Below, in pieces: positions 1-12,160 of a stretch of 64,000 nt of DNA. The DNA is from Lepus europaeus (lineage: Eukaryota; Chordata; Mammalia; Lagomorpha; Leporidae): positions 2,234,501 to 2,298,500 of the forward strand of contig NC_084845.1 in NCBI RefSeq assembly GCF_033115175.1, read 5' to 3'. A model generated the notes under the pieces. The model saw only the letters and a list, made by a program, of their open reading frames with translations, was not told where the DNA came from and ran no database searches. How positions within the stretch are numbered: the first letter of the stretch is position 1; each line of letters begins with the position of its first letter. A program made the position numbers and the translations under genes.

Positions 1-87
1 GCACAAGAAGTGAATGGATTTATGTGTTTTCATAGCTCCAGAATATAACTGTGTATGTTAGTGTGTGTGTCTTCATTGGAATTTTAC

Positions 88-405
88 TTTTATATATTGC
101 TTTATTAGAAAGGCAGAATTACAGAGAAGGGGAGAGAGAGAGCTATAGAGAGAGACATACACACACACACACACACAGTCTTTCATCTGCTGGCTCACTC
201 CCCAAATGGCCACAACAGCCACGGTGGGGGCAGGCTGAATCCATGAGCCAGGAGCTACTGCTGGGTCTCCCAGCTTGATGGCTGGGACCCAAGGACATGG
301 GCCATTTTCCCTGCTTTTGCAGGCACATTAGTAGGGAGCTGGTTCATATGTGGAGCAGCCAGGAATCAAACAGGCACACATACAGCTGCCCCACCACAGC
401 ATTCC
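88..405 (-). repeat. C-repeat SINE, intron 2 of gene A
   Basis: This is a reverse-oriented tRNA-derived lagomorph SINE. It has the AAAGGCAGAATTACAGAG tail-side motif, a GA/CA-rich stretch (about 128-178), GGGACCCAAGGACATGGGCCAT in its body and an eroded 5' end. The same insertion occurs in intron 2 of gene B (about 11874-12197), so it predates that duplication. Confidence 0.8.
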
Positions 406-694
406 TGGTGGAGAGGAGGATAGGGGTAAATGGCAGCAAGAAATAATTGGCTATGCACTGCCATACCTTGAAGTGCTGACTGCAAAGCTCTCTCAGTCTT
501 CCAGAGAACCCTAGAGGGAGAGTGAAGTCCTGTTAACTGACTTCCAACACTTTCTCAAATCAACATCCAGCAATAACTGAGTGAAATCTTCTCAGAGCTA
601 AGGGTGTGCATGCAGTGTGGTGCATCCCTGCATACATTCCGAGGTCTTGCTTCCACAGAACTCATTTGATACCACATCTTCATTCTCACTCTAG

Positions 695-1495
695 CTCACC
701 TATGGTCCTTTTGATCAAATTCTGGGAGAAAATCATCAGTTTACCTACCAGATGGTTTCCAGGGAATCTTCTCTGGCCCTGGGCATGGTGTCCTTGATGC
801 TGCATTTCCACTGGACCTGGGTGGGGTTGGTCATCTCTGAGGACACCAGGGGCATTCAATTCCTGTGGGATATAAGAGACAAAATGAACAAGAACGAGGT
901 CTGTGTGGCCTTTGTGGAAATGCTCTCTGTCATGGGCAGGACGTATGCATCACTTGATTGGCACTACCACTTCAGAATCCTAGAATCAACTGCAAACGTG
1001 GTGGTCATTTACGGTGACACAAACTCATTAATGAGCCTGAGCTTCTCGAGACACGGGATCCTGGTGACGTGGAAAGTGTGGATCACGACATCACAATGGG
1101 ATTTCATCACCAGTGAGGATGAACTCATGATGAACACATTCCATGGGACTTTGAGTTTTTCACACTCCCATGATGAAATCCCTGGTTTCAAGCATTTTCT
1201 CAAGACAATGAATCCTTCTAAGTACCCAGAAGACTTTTACCTCAGTAAATTTTGGTATCTCTATTTCCCCTGCTCGATTTCAATGTCCGACTGTGAGACG
1301 TTGCAGGGCTGTCCCGCGAATGCCTCTCTGGAGGATCTGCCAGTGCACGTCTTTGACATGAGCATGTCTGAAGGGAGTTACCACATCTACAACGCCGTGC
1401 ATGCCGTGGCCCACACCCTTCATGAAATGCTTCTTCAGCGGGTAGAGGTGCAGCCAGTGAGGAATGGAGATGGGTTGACGGTGTACCCCTGGCAG
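695..1495 (+). pseudogene. V2R gene A, isolated exon 3 (ligand-binding domain)
   Basis: This is a complete 801-bp V2R exon 3 (267 codons, no stop) between a CTCTAG acceptor and a CAG|GTACTG donor. It encodes most of the Venus-flytrap domain, from [13 protein letters not shown] through [17 protein letters not shown] and [19 protein letters not shown] to the exon end VYPWQ. The frame phases match exon 3 of genes B and D. Exon 2 and exon 1 would lie left of the window, because the first 90 bases already match the intron between exons 2 and 3 of gene B. No exon 4, 5 or 6 follows on this strand. At about 2.9 kb the sequence turns into the inverted 3' flank of gene B. The copy is therefore 3'-truncated and most likely a pseudogene, although this exon itself is undamaged. 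Its 5' half resembles gene B and its 3' half gene D. Confidence 0.85.
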
Positions 1496-1949
1496 GTACT
1501 GTATCTTGTCTGGGCATTTTTCCTGTGTTCCTTGTGGACCTGTCACAACACAGAGGCTGTGCTGATACTTAGCTATGTGGTGAATTGCTTTGGGGTTTGA
1601 TGGGAATGACAGCGAGCTCTGTTGTTACAAAGTACGCAGCACGTGTGGCCATTATTCCCTGGCATTTTCAGTGTGCCACATCTATAGCTCTTCTAGCACT
1701 GAGCAATTTTACACTGAATGGCATTACAGAAGCTGGGAAGCTAGTCTGTTCATGACAACATGATGCCAGGCATCAACAAGGCTAATAAACAAAACTGACC
1801 TTAAGGAATTCTGCAAGTGTTTTAGGCCATAAATGTTATGATGTAAACTTGCACAGAAGGTAACCAAACTCTAATAAGTGGGTGGTGAGGGATTTAACTT
1901 TATTATAGAGACGTTTCTGAATTCCATATACAGTGATCATATTAATGTT

Positions 1950-2195
1950 TCATAGTATAGACTGGGTAGTTTAAAGAAAAAATTTCTTGTCTTATGGTTC
2001 CGGTGGTTGAAGTCTATGACCAAGTTGTCAGTAGGGTTGATTTCTTCTGAGGTCAGCCCCCTCGACTTGCAGAAGGCTATGCTACCCCTGTGTGTTCATA
2101 GTGTCTTCCCTGTGTGTACTGTGTCCAGACTTCCTCTTTTTCTGAGGAGACCAGCCAGACTGGATTAAGGACCCCACCAAGACGTCATTTTAACT
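1950..2195 (-). repeat. MLT1-like MaLR LTR relic in intron 3 of gene A
   Basis: ACTGGGTAGTTTAAAG followed by a degenerate 'gtctatgaccaagttgtcag' block reads as the reverse complement of an MLT1-type LTR 3' end. The same relic lies in intron 3 of gene D (about 47010-47262) and of gene B (about 10110-10330, opposite strand). It is an old, broken LTR fossil. The family name is from memory. Confidence 0.5.
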
Positions 2196-2525
2196 TTCTG
2201 TGTCCTTGAGATTGTTTCTAAAGAAGGTGGTGGCTGTACATACACCATTTTGTCAGCTTAGTGATCCTTATGTTGTGTGTTCTAGTGTTCATGACTGGAA
2301 TCTTTCTCTGAGTGTCATAGTACAGGCACATGTTCATCTAATACTCATGGGTTTAACTTTGATCCCTGTGAGAAGGTGCTGTCCCATTTCTCTATCTGTT
2401 GTGTTCATTTCTTTATTATTTTATAACTTTTCACCTGGCAATATATAGTCAGTATGTGAGAACATACTTAAAGAGATTTAAACATCTACCTACTCATTAA
2501 ATATTACAAGACAAGAATTTAAATA
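2195..2525 (+). other. Segment shared by gene A and gene C flanks
   Basis: From TTTCTGTGTCCTTGA onward the intron stops matching B and D and instead matches about 16985-17335, upstream of exon 5 of gene C. Both stretches run into a reverse SINE. No gene is visible. The switch lies at the edge of the MLT1 relic. Confidence 0.6.
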
Positions 2526-2930
2526 TTTTATTTATTTGATATGAGAGCTAGAATTTTAGCGAGATCGAGAGAGCAAGAGCGAGAGAACGAAAGTGAGAGT
2601 GAGAGCAAGAGAGAGAGAGAGGGAGGGAGAGAGAGGTTTTCCATACATTGGTTCACTCCACAAATGAACCAGGAGCCAAGTGCTTCTTCCCGGTCTCCCT
2701 GTCCAATCCAATGTTTGCACAGCCAGAACTGAGATAATTTGAATACTGGAGCTACTCCGGGTCTCCCACGCAGGTGCAGGGGCCCGAGCACTTGGGCCAT
2801 CTTTGCTGCTTTCCCAGGCCACAGCAGAGAGCACGATTGGAAGAGGAGCTGCTGGGACTCTAGCTGGTGACCACATAGGATGACAGCACTGCAGGTGGCA
2901 ACCCTATACCCCATGCCACAGCACAGACTT
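2521..2930 (-). repeat. C-repeat SINE
   Basis: It has a reverse-oriented SINE tail (TATTTTATTTATTTGA), a GAGA-rich stretch, the CACTTGGGCCATCTTTGCTGC body and a 5' end with CCACAGCA. A truncated counterpart remains at 57690-57725, at the end of the matching arm. Confidence 0.75.
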
Positions 2931-2939
2931 CTCCCTACC

Positions 2940-5580
2940 TTTTTTAAAAGAGCAACTTCTGAATTTATGGGATAACGTTATATTACAGAGTCACCTTATG
3001 TTTGGCCTGACCCAAACCTAGGATCAAGAACTGTGGAGGACTTCGGTTGCCTTCAGTGCAGGATGAAATCATGCATCAAGATTGGGCATTAAGCTCACTC
3101 CATGCTACTGGGGTGAATTGTTCTCTGCCTTTCAGGAAACAGCTGGGAAATATGTCCACATGTCTGCTAAATGAACAGACACGTGTGAAACCCTTTCAGA
3201 GTTGTTTCTAAACTTGAAGAAAGCATTTTCCTTGTCTTTGTTATACAAAGTGGAAGTGATGACTTAGTGAACAGACTTAAAAGCGATGGATAATGAGTTG
3301 CTTTGCTTCACTCTGCCTTCCCTCCTCCTTGGAGAGCCTCCCCACTGACTGTTAAGCAGGATGTGCCCTGGTGATTTGTTACAGCCCCTGTTAGTGCTCA
3401 TTAGCTTTCTCCTTTCCTTTTTCTTCTCTGGTCAATAACTTGCCATAGCTCGTCCTACCCTTTCTATTTTGCGCATTGTTGCACAAGGTGGAAGTGGGTG
3501 GTTATCTGAAGTATCATAAGTTTCCACTTTATCTTTGTGTTTATATTTTTCTGTTGGTAGTAATTCCTTTACTTTACCACTTACTTTTCTTATTTCTCGA
3601 TCTTCCCAGTTTTTCTTCCAGAAAGAGTTTTAAGCTTTTTGTTGCTTGGAGATGGAAGATCCTGTTGTGTATGCACTGTTTCTTTTCTGGTAATTTGTAG
3701 CCATTGCATTAAGAAAATCCAGGGGCTGCTAGTGTGGAGTAGCAGGCTAGGCCTTCATCTGCAATGCTGGTATCCCATATGGGTGCAAGTTCAATCCCTG
3801 GCTGCTCCACTTCTTTTTTTTTTAAAGATATTTATTTATTTATTTATTTATTTATTTTAGAGGTAGAGTTATAGAGACTTTGAAGGAGAGACAGAGAGAA
3901 AGGTCTTCCATCCATTGGTTTACCCCTCAACTGGCCACAAGGGCCAGACTTGAACCAATCTGAAGCCAGGAGCCAGGAGCTTCCTCCAGGTCCCCTGCAT
4001 GAATAAAAGGGCACAAGCACATGGGCCATCCTCTGTTGCTTTCCCAGGCCATAGCAGAGAGATGGGTAGGAAGTGGAGCAACTGGGACTGGAACCAGCGC
4101 CCATATAGAAAGCAGTGCCACAGGGGGAGGACTAACCTACTGCGCTACAAGAACAGCCCTCTTATCTTTGAACTTAATGATGCAGAGTGAAGTTGGGTGT
4201 GGAGAAATGAGACCAAAGTGTCTGTTGGATAAAGAGGTCTGCAGTTGCCAGAGACAGAGTCAGAAAACCTGACTGGCCCTTTGGCACATTCAGCTCCCTC
4301 TTGCCCATCCTTCATTCTGCCACCAAGATGATGTTAATGATGCAATGACTGTGCCTGACTCACAGCTCTCTCAGGCTTCCATCCACCATGGAAGAGAATC
4401 CAAGAGCCTGAACGCAGCCCAGTAGGAAATATCAATGTGTTCCCATTTCTCAGGAGCATCTCCCATCTCTTTTGCTTCAAGCTTTGCAAAATTGCAGCAA
4501 GACCATGCTGCTGGGATTCTGTTCTTTGGGGCAAGGTGTTTGTTTCACCTAGAAAGACCATTCCTCTACTCATTTTCCTGGTCAGCCTCGCACAGATATA
4601 TACCCACAGTGCAATTTTCTCTGCTATCCCTGTACTTGGTAAATCAAATTAGTGGATTTTGCCCCTGCTGAATAAGAAAATAAGTGATTTCTCATTAGAT
4701 GTGTCATCTTTACTGGACCCTTGGTTACCCTGACATTTGATCAAATACTACTCTGCGGTTTCTGGTTGGTTGTTTTAGATGAGATGAGTGTTGAAGTTGG
4801 TGGACTTTGAGCAAAGAACGTTTCGCTTGCTACTCTGGCTGGGTCTCCTGTAGTCAGTGGAAGGTCTGAATTGAAAACCAAGACAGGAGACTTTGCAGCA
4901 GGCAGCTCTGGAATCTCATCGACAACTTCAGCAGGACACTAGACAAGGCCTGCAGCCTTGGCCTTCCTGCGCTCTGAGCCTCCTGGTCTACCCTGCAGAT
5001 GTTGGACATATCAGGCCTCATAATGACATGGTCCAATTTCTTGGACTCAACCACATTTATTATGTTGTCACAAATAGAATAGTGTTCCTGTGGCTCCTGA
5101 GGTCAGGAGAAGGAGGAGTGTGGAAAATAGGTCAGAGGTGACAAATGTGTAGTGAGTGAAATGAGTAAGTCTGGAAATCTGATGCACACAGGATGACTAC
5201 AGATAATAGTCTATACCGGAAATGTGTTAGAAGTGTGACTTTTAGTTACCTTTTTGGTGCACACACAAGAAAATACAACTACACAAATGACGCATATGTG
5301 ACTTTGTTTGACTCAACTCTAAGATCGCTTTGTACAGGCATAAAAAAACATCATATTGTGCAATTTAAACCTGTACAGAAAAAGCACTTCAAAAGTAGTT
5401 GACATGATAAGTATTAAAAATTTTAGGTTATAATAGAAAATTAAATTTACACAATCAAAAATGAAAAAAAAAAGCTACATGTTATTAAGATGGATGAAAA
5501 GAAAGAAGGTTGGAGTGTTCTGAGCTGTTACAAAAATGAAGGAAAGCCTCCTGTCCAATGAGATGGTACAGTGTTCTGCT
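2940..5580 (-). repeat. Duplicated V2R 3'-flank block, copy 1 (downstream of gene B)
   Basis: This non-coding block lies immediately 3' of gene B. The same sequence occurs downstream of gene D (about 51923-57690, inverted) and downstream of gene E (about 61411-63760, same orientation as here). Shared landmarks are the stretch around 3010-3100, the CTTGGAGAGCCTCCCC segment near 3330 and the 4190-5060 segment. Short open frames in it are not conserved as proteins. It contains two SINE pieces annotated separately. Confidence 0.8.
3715..4164. repeat. Two C-repeat SINE pieces in opposite orientation
   Basis: A plus-strand SINE 5' half (about 3715-3812, GGGGCTGCTAGTGTGG) is interrupted by a full reverse SINE (about 3813-4164, beginning with a poly-T/ATTT tail and ending GAACAGCCC). 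The same nested arrangement recurs at 61857-62277 and, inverted, around 53414-56896, which shows it predates the block duplication. Confidence 0.75.
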
Positions 5581-6488
5581 CTATCTATTCCTCGCTTTCT
5601 CCTTTACTCCTTGGAAAACATTCCTCTTCGGCTGGACCAGAAGGATGTAGCACTTGGGGGCAAAGATGCAGCCCAGGAGTCCCACACTGGAGGCCAGGAT
5701 GGAGAAGACCTCCACAGCCACCATGACCTTCCCCTTGGTGCTATTATACACGGGAATGAAGGTCACCCACACACTACAGAACACCAGCATGCTGAACGTC
5801 AAGTGTTTGGCTTCATTGAACGTATCAGGCAGACTCCTGGCCAAGAAAGCCACTGAGAAGCTGCCCAGAGCCAGGGACCCCAGGTATCCCAGCACGAGGT
5901 AGAAGAGAGTGGCAGAGCCCTTGTTGCACAGGACCAGGAGCTGCTGAGGCTCAGCATGTGTGTCTGTGTCAATGAAGGGAGGACACGTTCCCAGCCAGAT
6001 TCCACAGAGCATCACTTGGAGGAGGGAGCAGATGGGAATGACGGAGTTAGGTGCCCCGGACACCAACCACTGCCTCATCCTCTTCCCCGGTGCCGTGGCC
6101 TTGAACGCCAGGACCACGGTGATGGTTTTAGCCAAGATGGTGGACACAGCCACTGTGAACACGATGGCAAACGTGGTCTGCTGGAGGATGCAGGTGGCTG
6201 TGTTGGGACGGCCAAGGAAAAGCAGGGAGCAGAGGAAGCACAGACAGAGGGAGGCGAGCAGGGTGTAGCTGAGGTTGCGGTTATTGGCCTTGACTAGGGG
6301 AGTGTTTCTGTGCTTCACAAACAGCCCGAGTACCAGAGCAGTGAGCACAGAGAAGCAAAGAGCCACCCCGGCCAGTGCTGCTCCTAACGGGTCTTCATAG
6401 GCCAGGAACACCACGACCTTGGGCAGGCACCGATCTCGTGCAGGATTTGGGTACTGGTCGTCTAGACAGCGCACACACTGCTCCACAT
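5581..6488 (-). CDS. Gene B exon 6: 7TM domain
   Basis: This 908-nt terminal coding exon starts [19 protein letters not shown] after a CTCACCAG acceptor and ends ...KEKARNR-stop. It holds the end of the cysteine-rich domain, all seven membrane segments and the short tail. The final residues ([18 protein letters not shown]) differ from C, D and E, and the stop comes two codons earlier. Confidence 0.92.
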
Positions 6489-9400
6489 CTGGTGAGACAG
6501 GCAGGGCATTATTTGGCTGGCAGTGATTGTCTGTATTCACTCATCCCAGTCATGGAAAATGTTCCTCTCTAGCAGTGTTGCCATAATTAGACGGCTACCC
6601 GAAGAATATTACATGGAGTATAATTTCTAGCTGATTTCTGACCTCCTCTCTTTTTCTCCCTCTTTTCTCTTTCTCACTCTCTCTCCCAACAAAAATCAAT
6701 AATGCATCAAATGCTGTGCTGTTGTGGTAGTCATAAGCCCAATTAAATTTTAGATTACATTTTACAAACTACAGACAATTTGAATTCTGTACCTGTCTCA
6801 TTAGAAATCTCATTCTCTGGACAAGGGGTACAGTCATAGCAACAGGCAGCCTGTCCCTCCTTGTGGGTTTTCCGGAATCCTGGGCCACAGCTCTCACTGC
6901 ACACAGAATGGGGAATCTAAAACAAATCAGAGTAGGCTTGAGAAGTGTCTTGATGGTCATCTGATTCTGTTTCCACTGTGCTTTTTCAGAATGTCCTGTT
7001 GGACAAGAAATCGGCACACTCCATTTGTGGCCTGGGCACTCTGTTTGATAAGGTGACACTCAGTTATCCACAGGGAAACATTTTCTTGGCCATTCAGTGG
7101 AAATCACCAGAGTAAGGAAAATGGCAGTGCAGAAGGGAAGTTAGCATGCACTTGTGTACTGCTCTGCCATGCTCTCAGGACCTGCAGAATTCCCAGCATG
7201 GAGCTCTGTACTGAGATCTCTCTGTAAGCACAAACTGGAAAAGTGTTTTGCAAAAGACTTATTTATTTGGAAAAATGTTTTTGGAAAAGACTTACTAATT
7301 TCTTTGAAAGGCACAGGTAGAGAGAGAGATAGAAAGAGAGAGAGAGGGACAGAGAGAGAGGGAGAGAGAGAGAGAGAGAAATTTCCATATTCTGGTTCAC
7401 ACCCCAAACATTTGCAATGGTCAGAGCTGATTTGATCCAAATCCAGGAGCCAGAGCTTCTTCCAGATCTCCCACAAAGATCAGGTGCGCAAACACTTGGG
7501 CCATCTTCTGCTGTGTGCCCAGGTGCCTTATCAGGGAGCTGGATTGGAAATGGAGCAGCAGGGACTTGAACTGACTCCCATATGGAATGCCTGTGCTGCA
7601 GGTAGCACCTATACCCTCTATGCTACAGTGCCAGCCACAGACCTGGCATTTCAACTGCACAACCAACCTCTTTAAACTCCACATTCCACTCTATCATCTC
7701 CTCAGATATGGAAAGACGGTGACCATGTGGAGCCCGTGGTGAAAACTTTCCAACCTTCACCTGGAGTTGAAGGCCTTGAGGGAAATTCCAGTAGTTGAGA
7801 ATGTCATAGTCTTTCCTAGAAACTCGTTGCTGATCCAGATTCACTTCATCACCAACACTGTTGTTAAATTTGATGGTCTTCAGAAAGGAGTTAAGCTTAA
7901 AAAAAAAAGAAGCACACTTACATAACAATGTTCTCAATTTAGATAGAGGAATATTTGATTAGAGTCTTACTATTTTAGCTCATCAGAATTATTGCTTTAG
8001 ATTGTTTCTGCTTAAAAATTATTAAATTTATAATTTTTCAAAGGAGATCATACATTTATAGCACATGGTTAAGGAGACTACATATAAAGTACAATATATA
8101 CTGCATATTTGTGTCTCATTGTCTATTTTTTTTTTTTTTTTTTTATTTTTTTTTTTTTTTATTTAATGAATATAAATTTCCAAAGTATAGTTTATGGGTT
8201 ACAATGGCTTCCCCCCTCGCATAACTTCCCTCCCGCCCGCAACCCTCCCCCCTCCCGCTCCCCCTCTCCCTCCATTCGTGTAAGGATTCATTTTCAATTC
8301 TCTTTATATACAGAAGATCAGTTTAGTATACATTAGGTAAAGATTTCAACATTTTGCCCACATAGCAACATCAAGTGAAAAAACTACCATTGGATTACTA
8401 ATTATAGCATTAAATCGCAATGTACAGCACATTAAAGACAGAGATCCTACAAAAATTTTTTTCAAATTAATTAATTTTCTATGCCATTTCCATTTTAACA
8501 CCAGGTTGTTTTTTTTTTTTTCCTTCCTTTTTTTTTTTTTTCGTTTCCAATTCTCTTTATATACAGAAGATCACTTCAGTCTATAATTAGCAAAGACCTC
8601 ATCAGTCTGCGCCCACACAGAAACGCAAAGTATAAAAATACTGTTTCAGTACCAGTCATAGCATCACTTGGCTTTAAACGACACATTAGGGACAGATCCC
8701 ACATGGGGTGTAAGTACACAGTGACTCCTGTTGCTGACTTAACAATTTGACACTCCTGTTCATGGCGTCAGTAATCTCCCTAGGCTCTAGTCATGAGTTG
8801 CCAGGGCTATGGAAGCCTTTAGAGTTCGCTGACTTTGATCTTATTCCGATAGGGTCATAGTCAAAGTGGAGGTTCTCTCCTCCCTTCGGAGAAGGGTACC
8901 TCCTTCTTTGATGGCCCCGTTCTTTCCACTGGGATCTCACTCACAGAGATCATTCATTTAGGTCTTTTTTTTTTTTTTTCCATGGTATCTTGGCTTTCCA
9001 TGCCTGCTATGCTCTCATGGGCTCTTCAGCCAGATCTGAATGCCTTGAGGGCTGATTCTGAGGCCAGAGTGTTGTTTAGGACATCTGCCATCCTATGAGT
9101 CTGCTGTGTATCCCACTTCCCATGTTGGATCTTTCTCTCCCTTTTTGATTCTATCAGTTAGTATTAGCAGATACTTGTCTTGTTTGTGTGATCTCTTTGA
9201 CTCTTAGGGCTATCAGAGCTATCAATTGTGAGCTGAAATTGATCACTTGGACTAGTGCGATGGCTTTGGTACATGCCATCCTGATGGGATTGTGTTGGAA
9301 TCCCCTGGCACATTTCCAACTCCACCATTTGCGGCCAGTCCGATTGAGCATGTTCCAAATTGTTCCTCTCCTCCCTCTCTTTTTCCACTCTTAGATTTAA

Positions 9401-12102
9401 CAGGGATCTCTTTTCAGTTAAATTTAAACACCTAAGAATAATTGTGTGTTAATTACTGAGTTCAACCAACAGTACTAGAACAACAACAATAACAGCAAAT
9501 ACCAAAAAGGATAAAATATTACATTGTACATCTAAAGTCAGGACAGGAGCTGATCAGTTCATTGTTGCTTATAGTGTTCATTTAATAGGTTTCCCCTTTG
9601 GCGCTCAGTTGTCACCGATCAGGGAAAACAAATGATATTTTTCTCTTTGGGACTGGCTTAATTCACTCAGCATGATGTTTTCCAGATTGCTCCATCTTGT
9701 TGCAAATGACTGGGTTTCGTTGTTTCTTACTGCTGCATAGTATTCTATGGAGTACATGTCCCATAATTTCTTTATCCAATCTACTGTTGATGGGCATTTG
9801 GGTTGGTTCCAGGTCTTAGCTATTGTGAATTGAGCTGCAATAAACATTAATGTGCAGATGGCTTTTTTATTAGCCAAATTAATTTCCTTTGGGTAAATTC
9901 CAAGGAGTGGGATGGCTGGGTTGTTGTGTCTCATTGTCTATTGCAATACACAGTGTGATAGTGAAAATAGCACAGAATTAAAGTGATCCCTAACCTTTCT
10001 ATATTGACATCCTGAATTCCTAGAACTTCAGAATTGTGATTGTCTCTGCAAACTGGCTTTTTGTGGAGAAATTGAAGTAAAAATGTTGTCAGTGTGGGGG
10101 TTCTGTATGCAGTGTGGCTGGCCTCCTCAGAGGAAGAGGAAGTCTGGACACAGGGCACACACAGGGAAGACCCGATGAAGACACAGGGGTAGCATAGCCA
10201 TCTGTAAGTCGAGGAGGCAGACGTGAGAAGAAATCAACCTACCAGGCAACTTGGTCATAGATTTCAGCCACCGGGACCGCAAGACAGGAATTTTTGTTCT
10301 TTAAACTGCTTAGTATATGCTACCCATTAATATGATGGCTATATAAGGAATTCAGAAGCATCTCTGTAATAAAGTCAAGTATGTCATCACCCACTAACTT
10401 AGTGTTTGGGTTGCCTTCTCTACAAATTTAGGTCATCACATTTACTGCTTAAAACACTTGCAGAATTCCTTAAGGCCAGTTTTGGTTTTCAGCCTTTTTG
10501 ATGCCTGGAAAATGTTGCCATGAACAGACTAGCTTTCCACCTTCTGTAATGCCATTCAGTGTAAAATTGCTCAGTGCTAGAAGAGCTATAGATGTGGCAC
10601 ACTGAAAATGCCAGGGAATAACGGCCACACGTGCTGCGTACTTTGTAACAACAGAGCTCGCTGTCATTCCCATCAAACCCCAAAGCAATTCACCACATAG
10701 CTAAGTATCAGCACAGCCTCTGTGCTGTGGCAGGTCCACAAGGAATGGGGGAAAAATGCCCAGACAAGATGTAGTACCTGCCAGGGGTACACCGTCAACC
10801 CATCTCCATTCCTCACTGGCTGCACCTCTACCCGCTGAAGAAGCATTTCATGAAGGGTGTGGGCCACAGCATGCACGGCGTTGTAGATGTGGTAACTCCC
10901 TTCAGACATGCTCATGTCAAAGACGTGCACTGGCAGATCCTCCAGAGAGGCATTCGCTGGACAGGCCTTGAACATATCAGAGTCGGACTTTGAAATCGAG
11001 CAGAGGAAATAGATAGACCAAAATTTACTGAGATAAAAGTTTTCTGGGTACTTAGAAGGAGTCACTGTCTTGAGAAAATGCTTGAAACCAGGGATTTCAT
11101 CGTGGGAGTGTGAAAAACTCAAAGTCCCATGGAATGTGTCCATCATGATCTCATCCTCACTGGTGATGAAATCCCATTGCGATGTCGTGATCCACACTTT
11201 CCAAGTCACCAGGATCCCGTGTCTCGAGAAACTCAGGCTCATTAATGAGTTCGTGTCACCGTAAATGACCACCACGTTTGCAGTTGATTCTAGGATTCTG
11301 AAGTGGTAGTGCCAATCAAGTGATGCATACGTCCTGCCCATGACAGAGAGCATTTCCACAAAGGCCACACAGACCTCGTTCTTGTTCATTTTGTCTCTTA
11401 TATCCCACAGGAATTGAATGCCCCTGGTGTCCTCAGAGATGACCAACCCCACCCAGGTCCAGTGGAAATGCAGCATCAAGGACACCATGCCCAGGGCCAC
11501 AGATGATTCCCTGGGAACCATCTGGTAGGTAAACTGATGATTTTCTCCCAGAATTTGATCAAAAGGGCCATAGGTGAGCTAGAGTGAGAATGAAGATGTG
11601 ATATCAAATGAGTTCTGTGGAAGCAAGACCTCGGAATGTATGCAGGGAAGCACCACACTGCATGCACACCCTTAGCTCTGAGAAGATTTCATTCAGTTAC
11701 TGCAGGATGTTCATTCGAGAAAGTGTTGGAAGTCAGTTAACAGGACTTCACTCTCCCTGCGAGGGTTCTCTGGAAGACTGAGAGAATTTTGCAGCTCAGC
11801 ACTTCAAGGTATGGCAGTGCATAGCCAATTATTTCTTGCTTCATTTACTCATCTCCTCGTCTCCACCAGGAAAGTTGTGGTGGGGCAGCCATATGTGTGC
11901 CTATTCCATTCCTGGCTGCTCCACATCTGAACCATATCCCTATTAATGTGCCTGCAAAAGCAGGGAAGATGGCCCAAGTCCTTGGGTCCCTGCCAACCAC
12001 AAGGGAGACCCAGCAGAAGCTCCTGGCTCCTGGATTCAGCAAGCCCACACCCTGGCTGATGCAGCCTTTTGGGAAGTGAACCAGCAGATGAACATATGAA
12101 AG

Positions 12103-12160
<58 letters not shown>

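Noticed and set aside
5654-6297. Plus-strand frames overlapping gene B exon 6 (and mirror images at 19932-20575 and 51200-51843)
   Set aside because: Shadows of the conserved 7TM frame; they recur only because the exon is duplicated.
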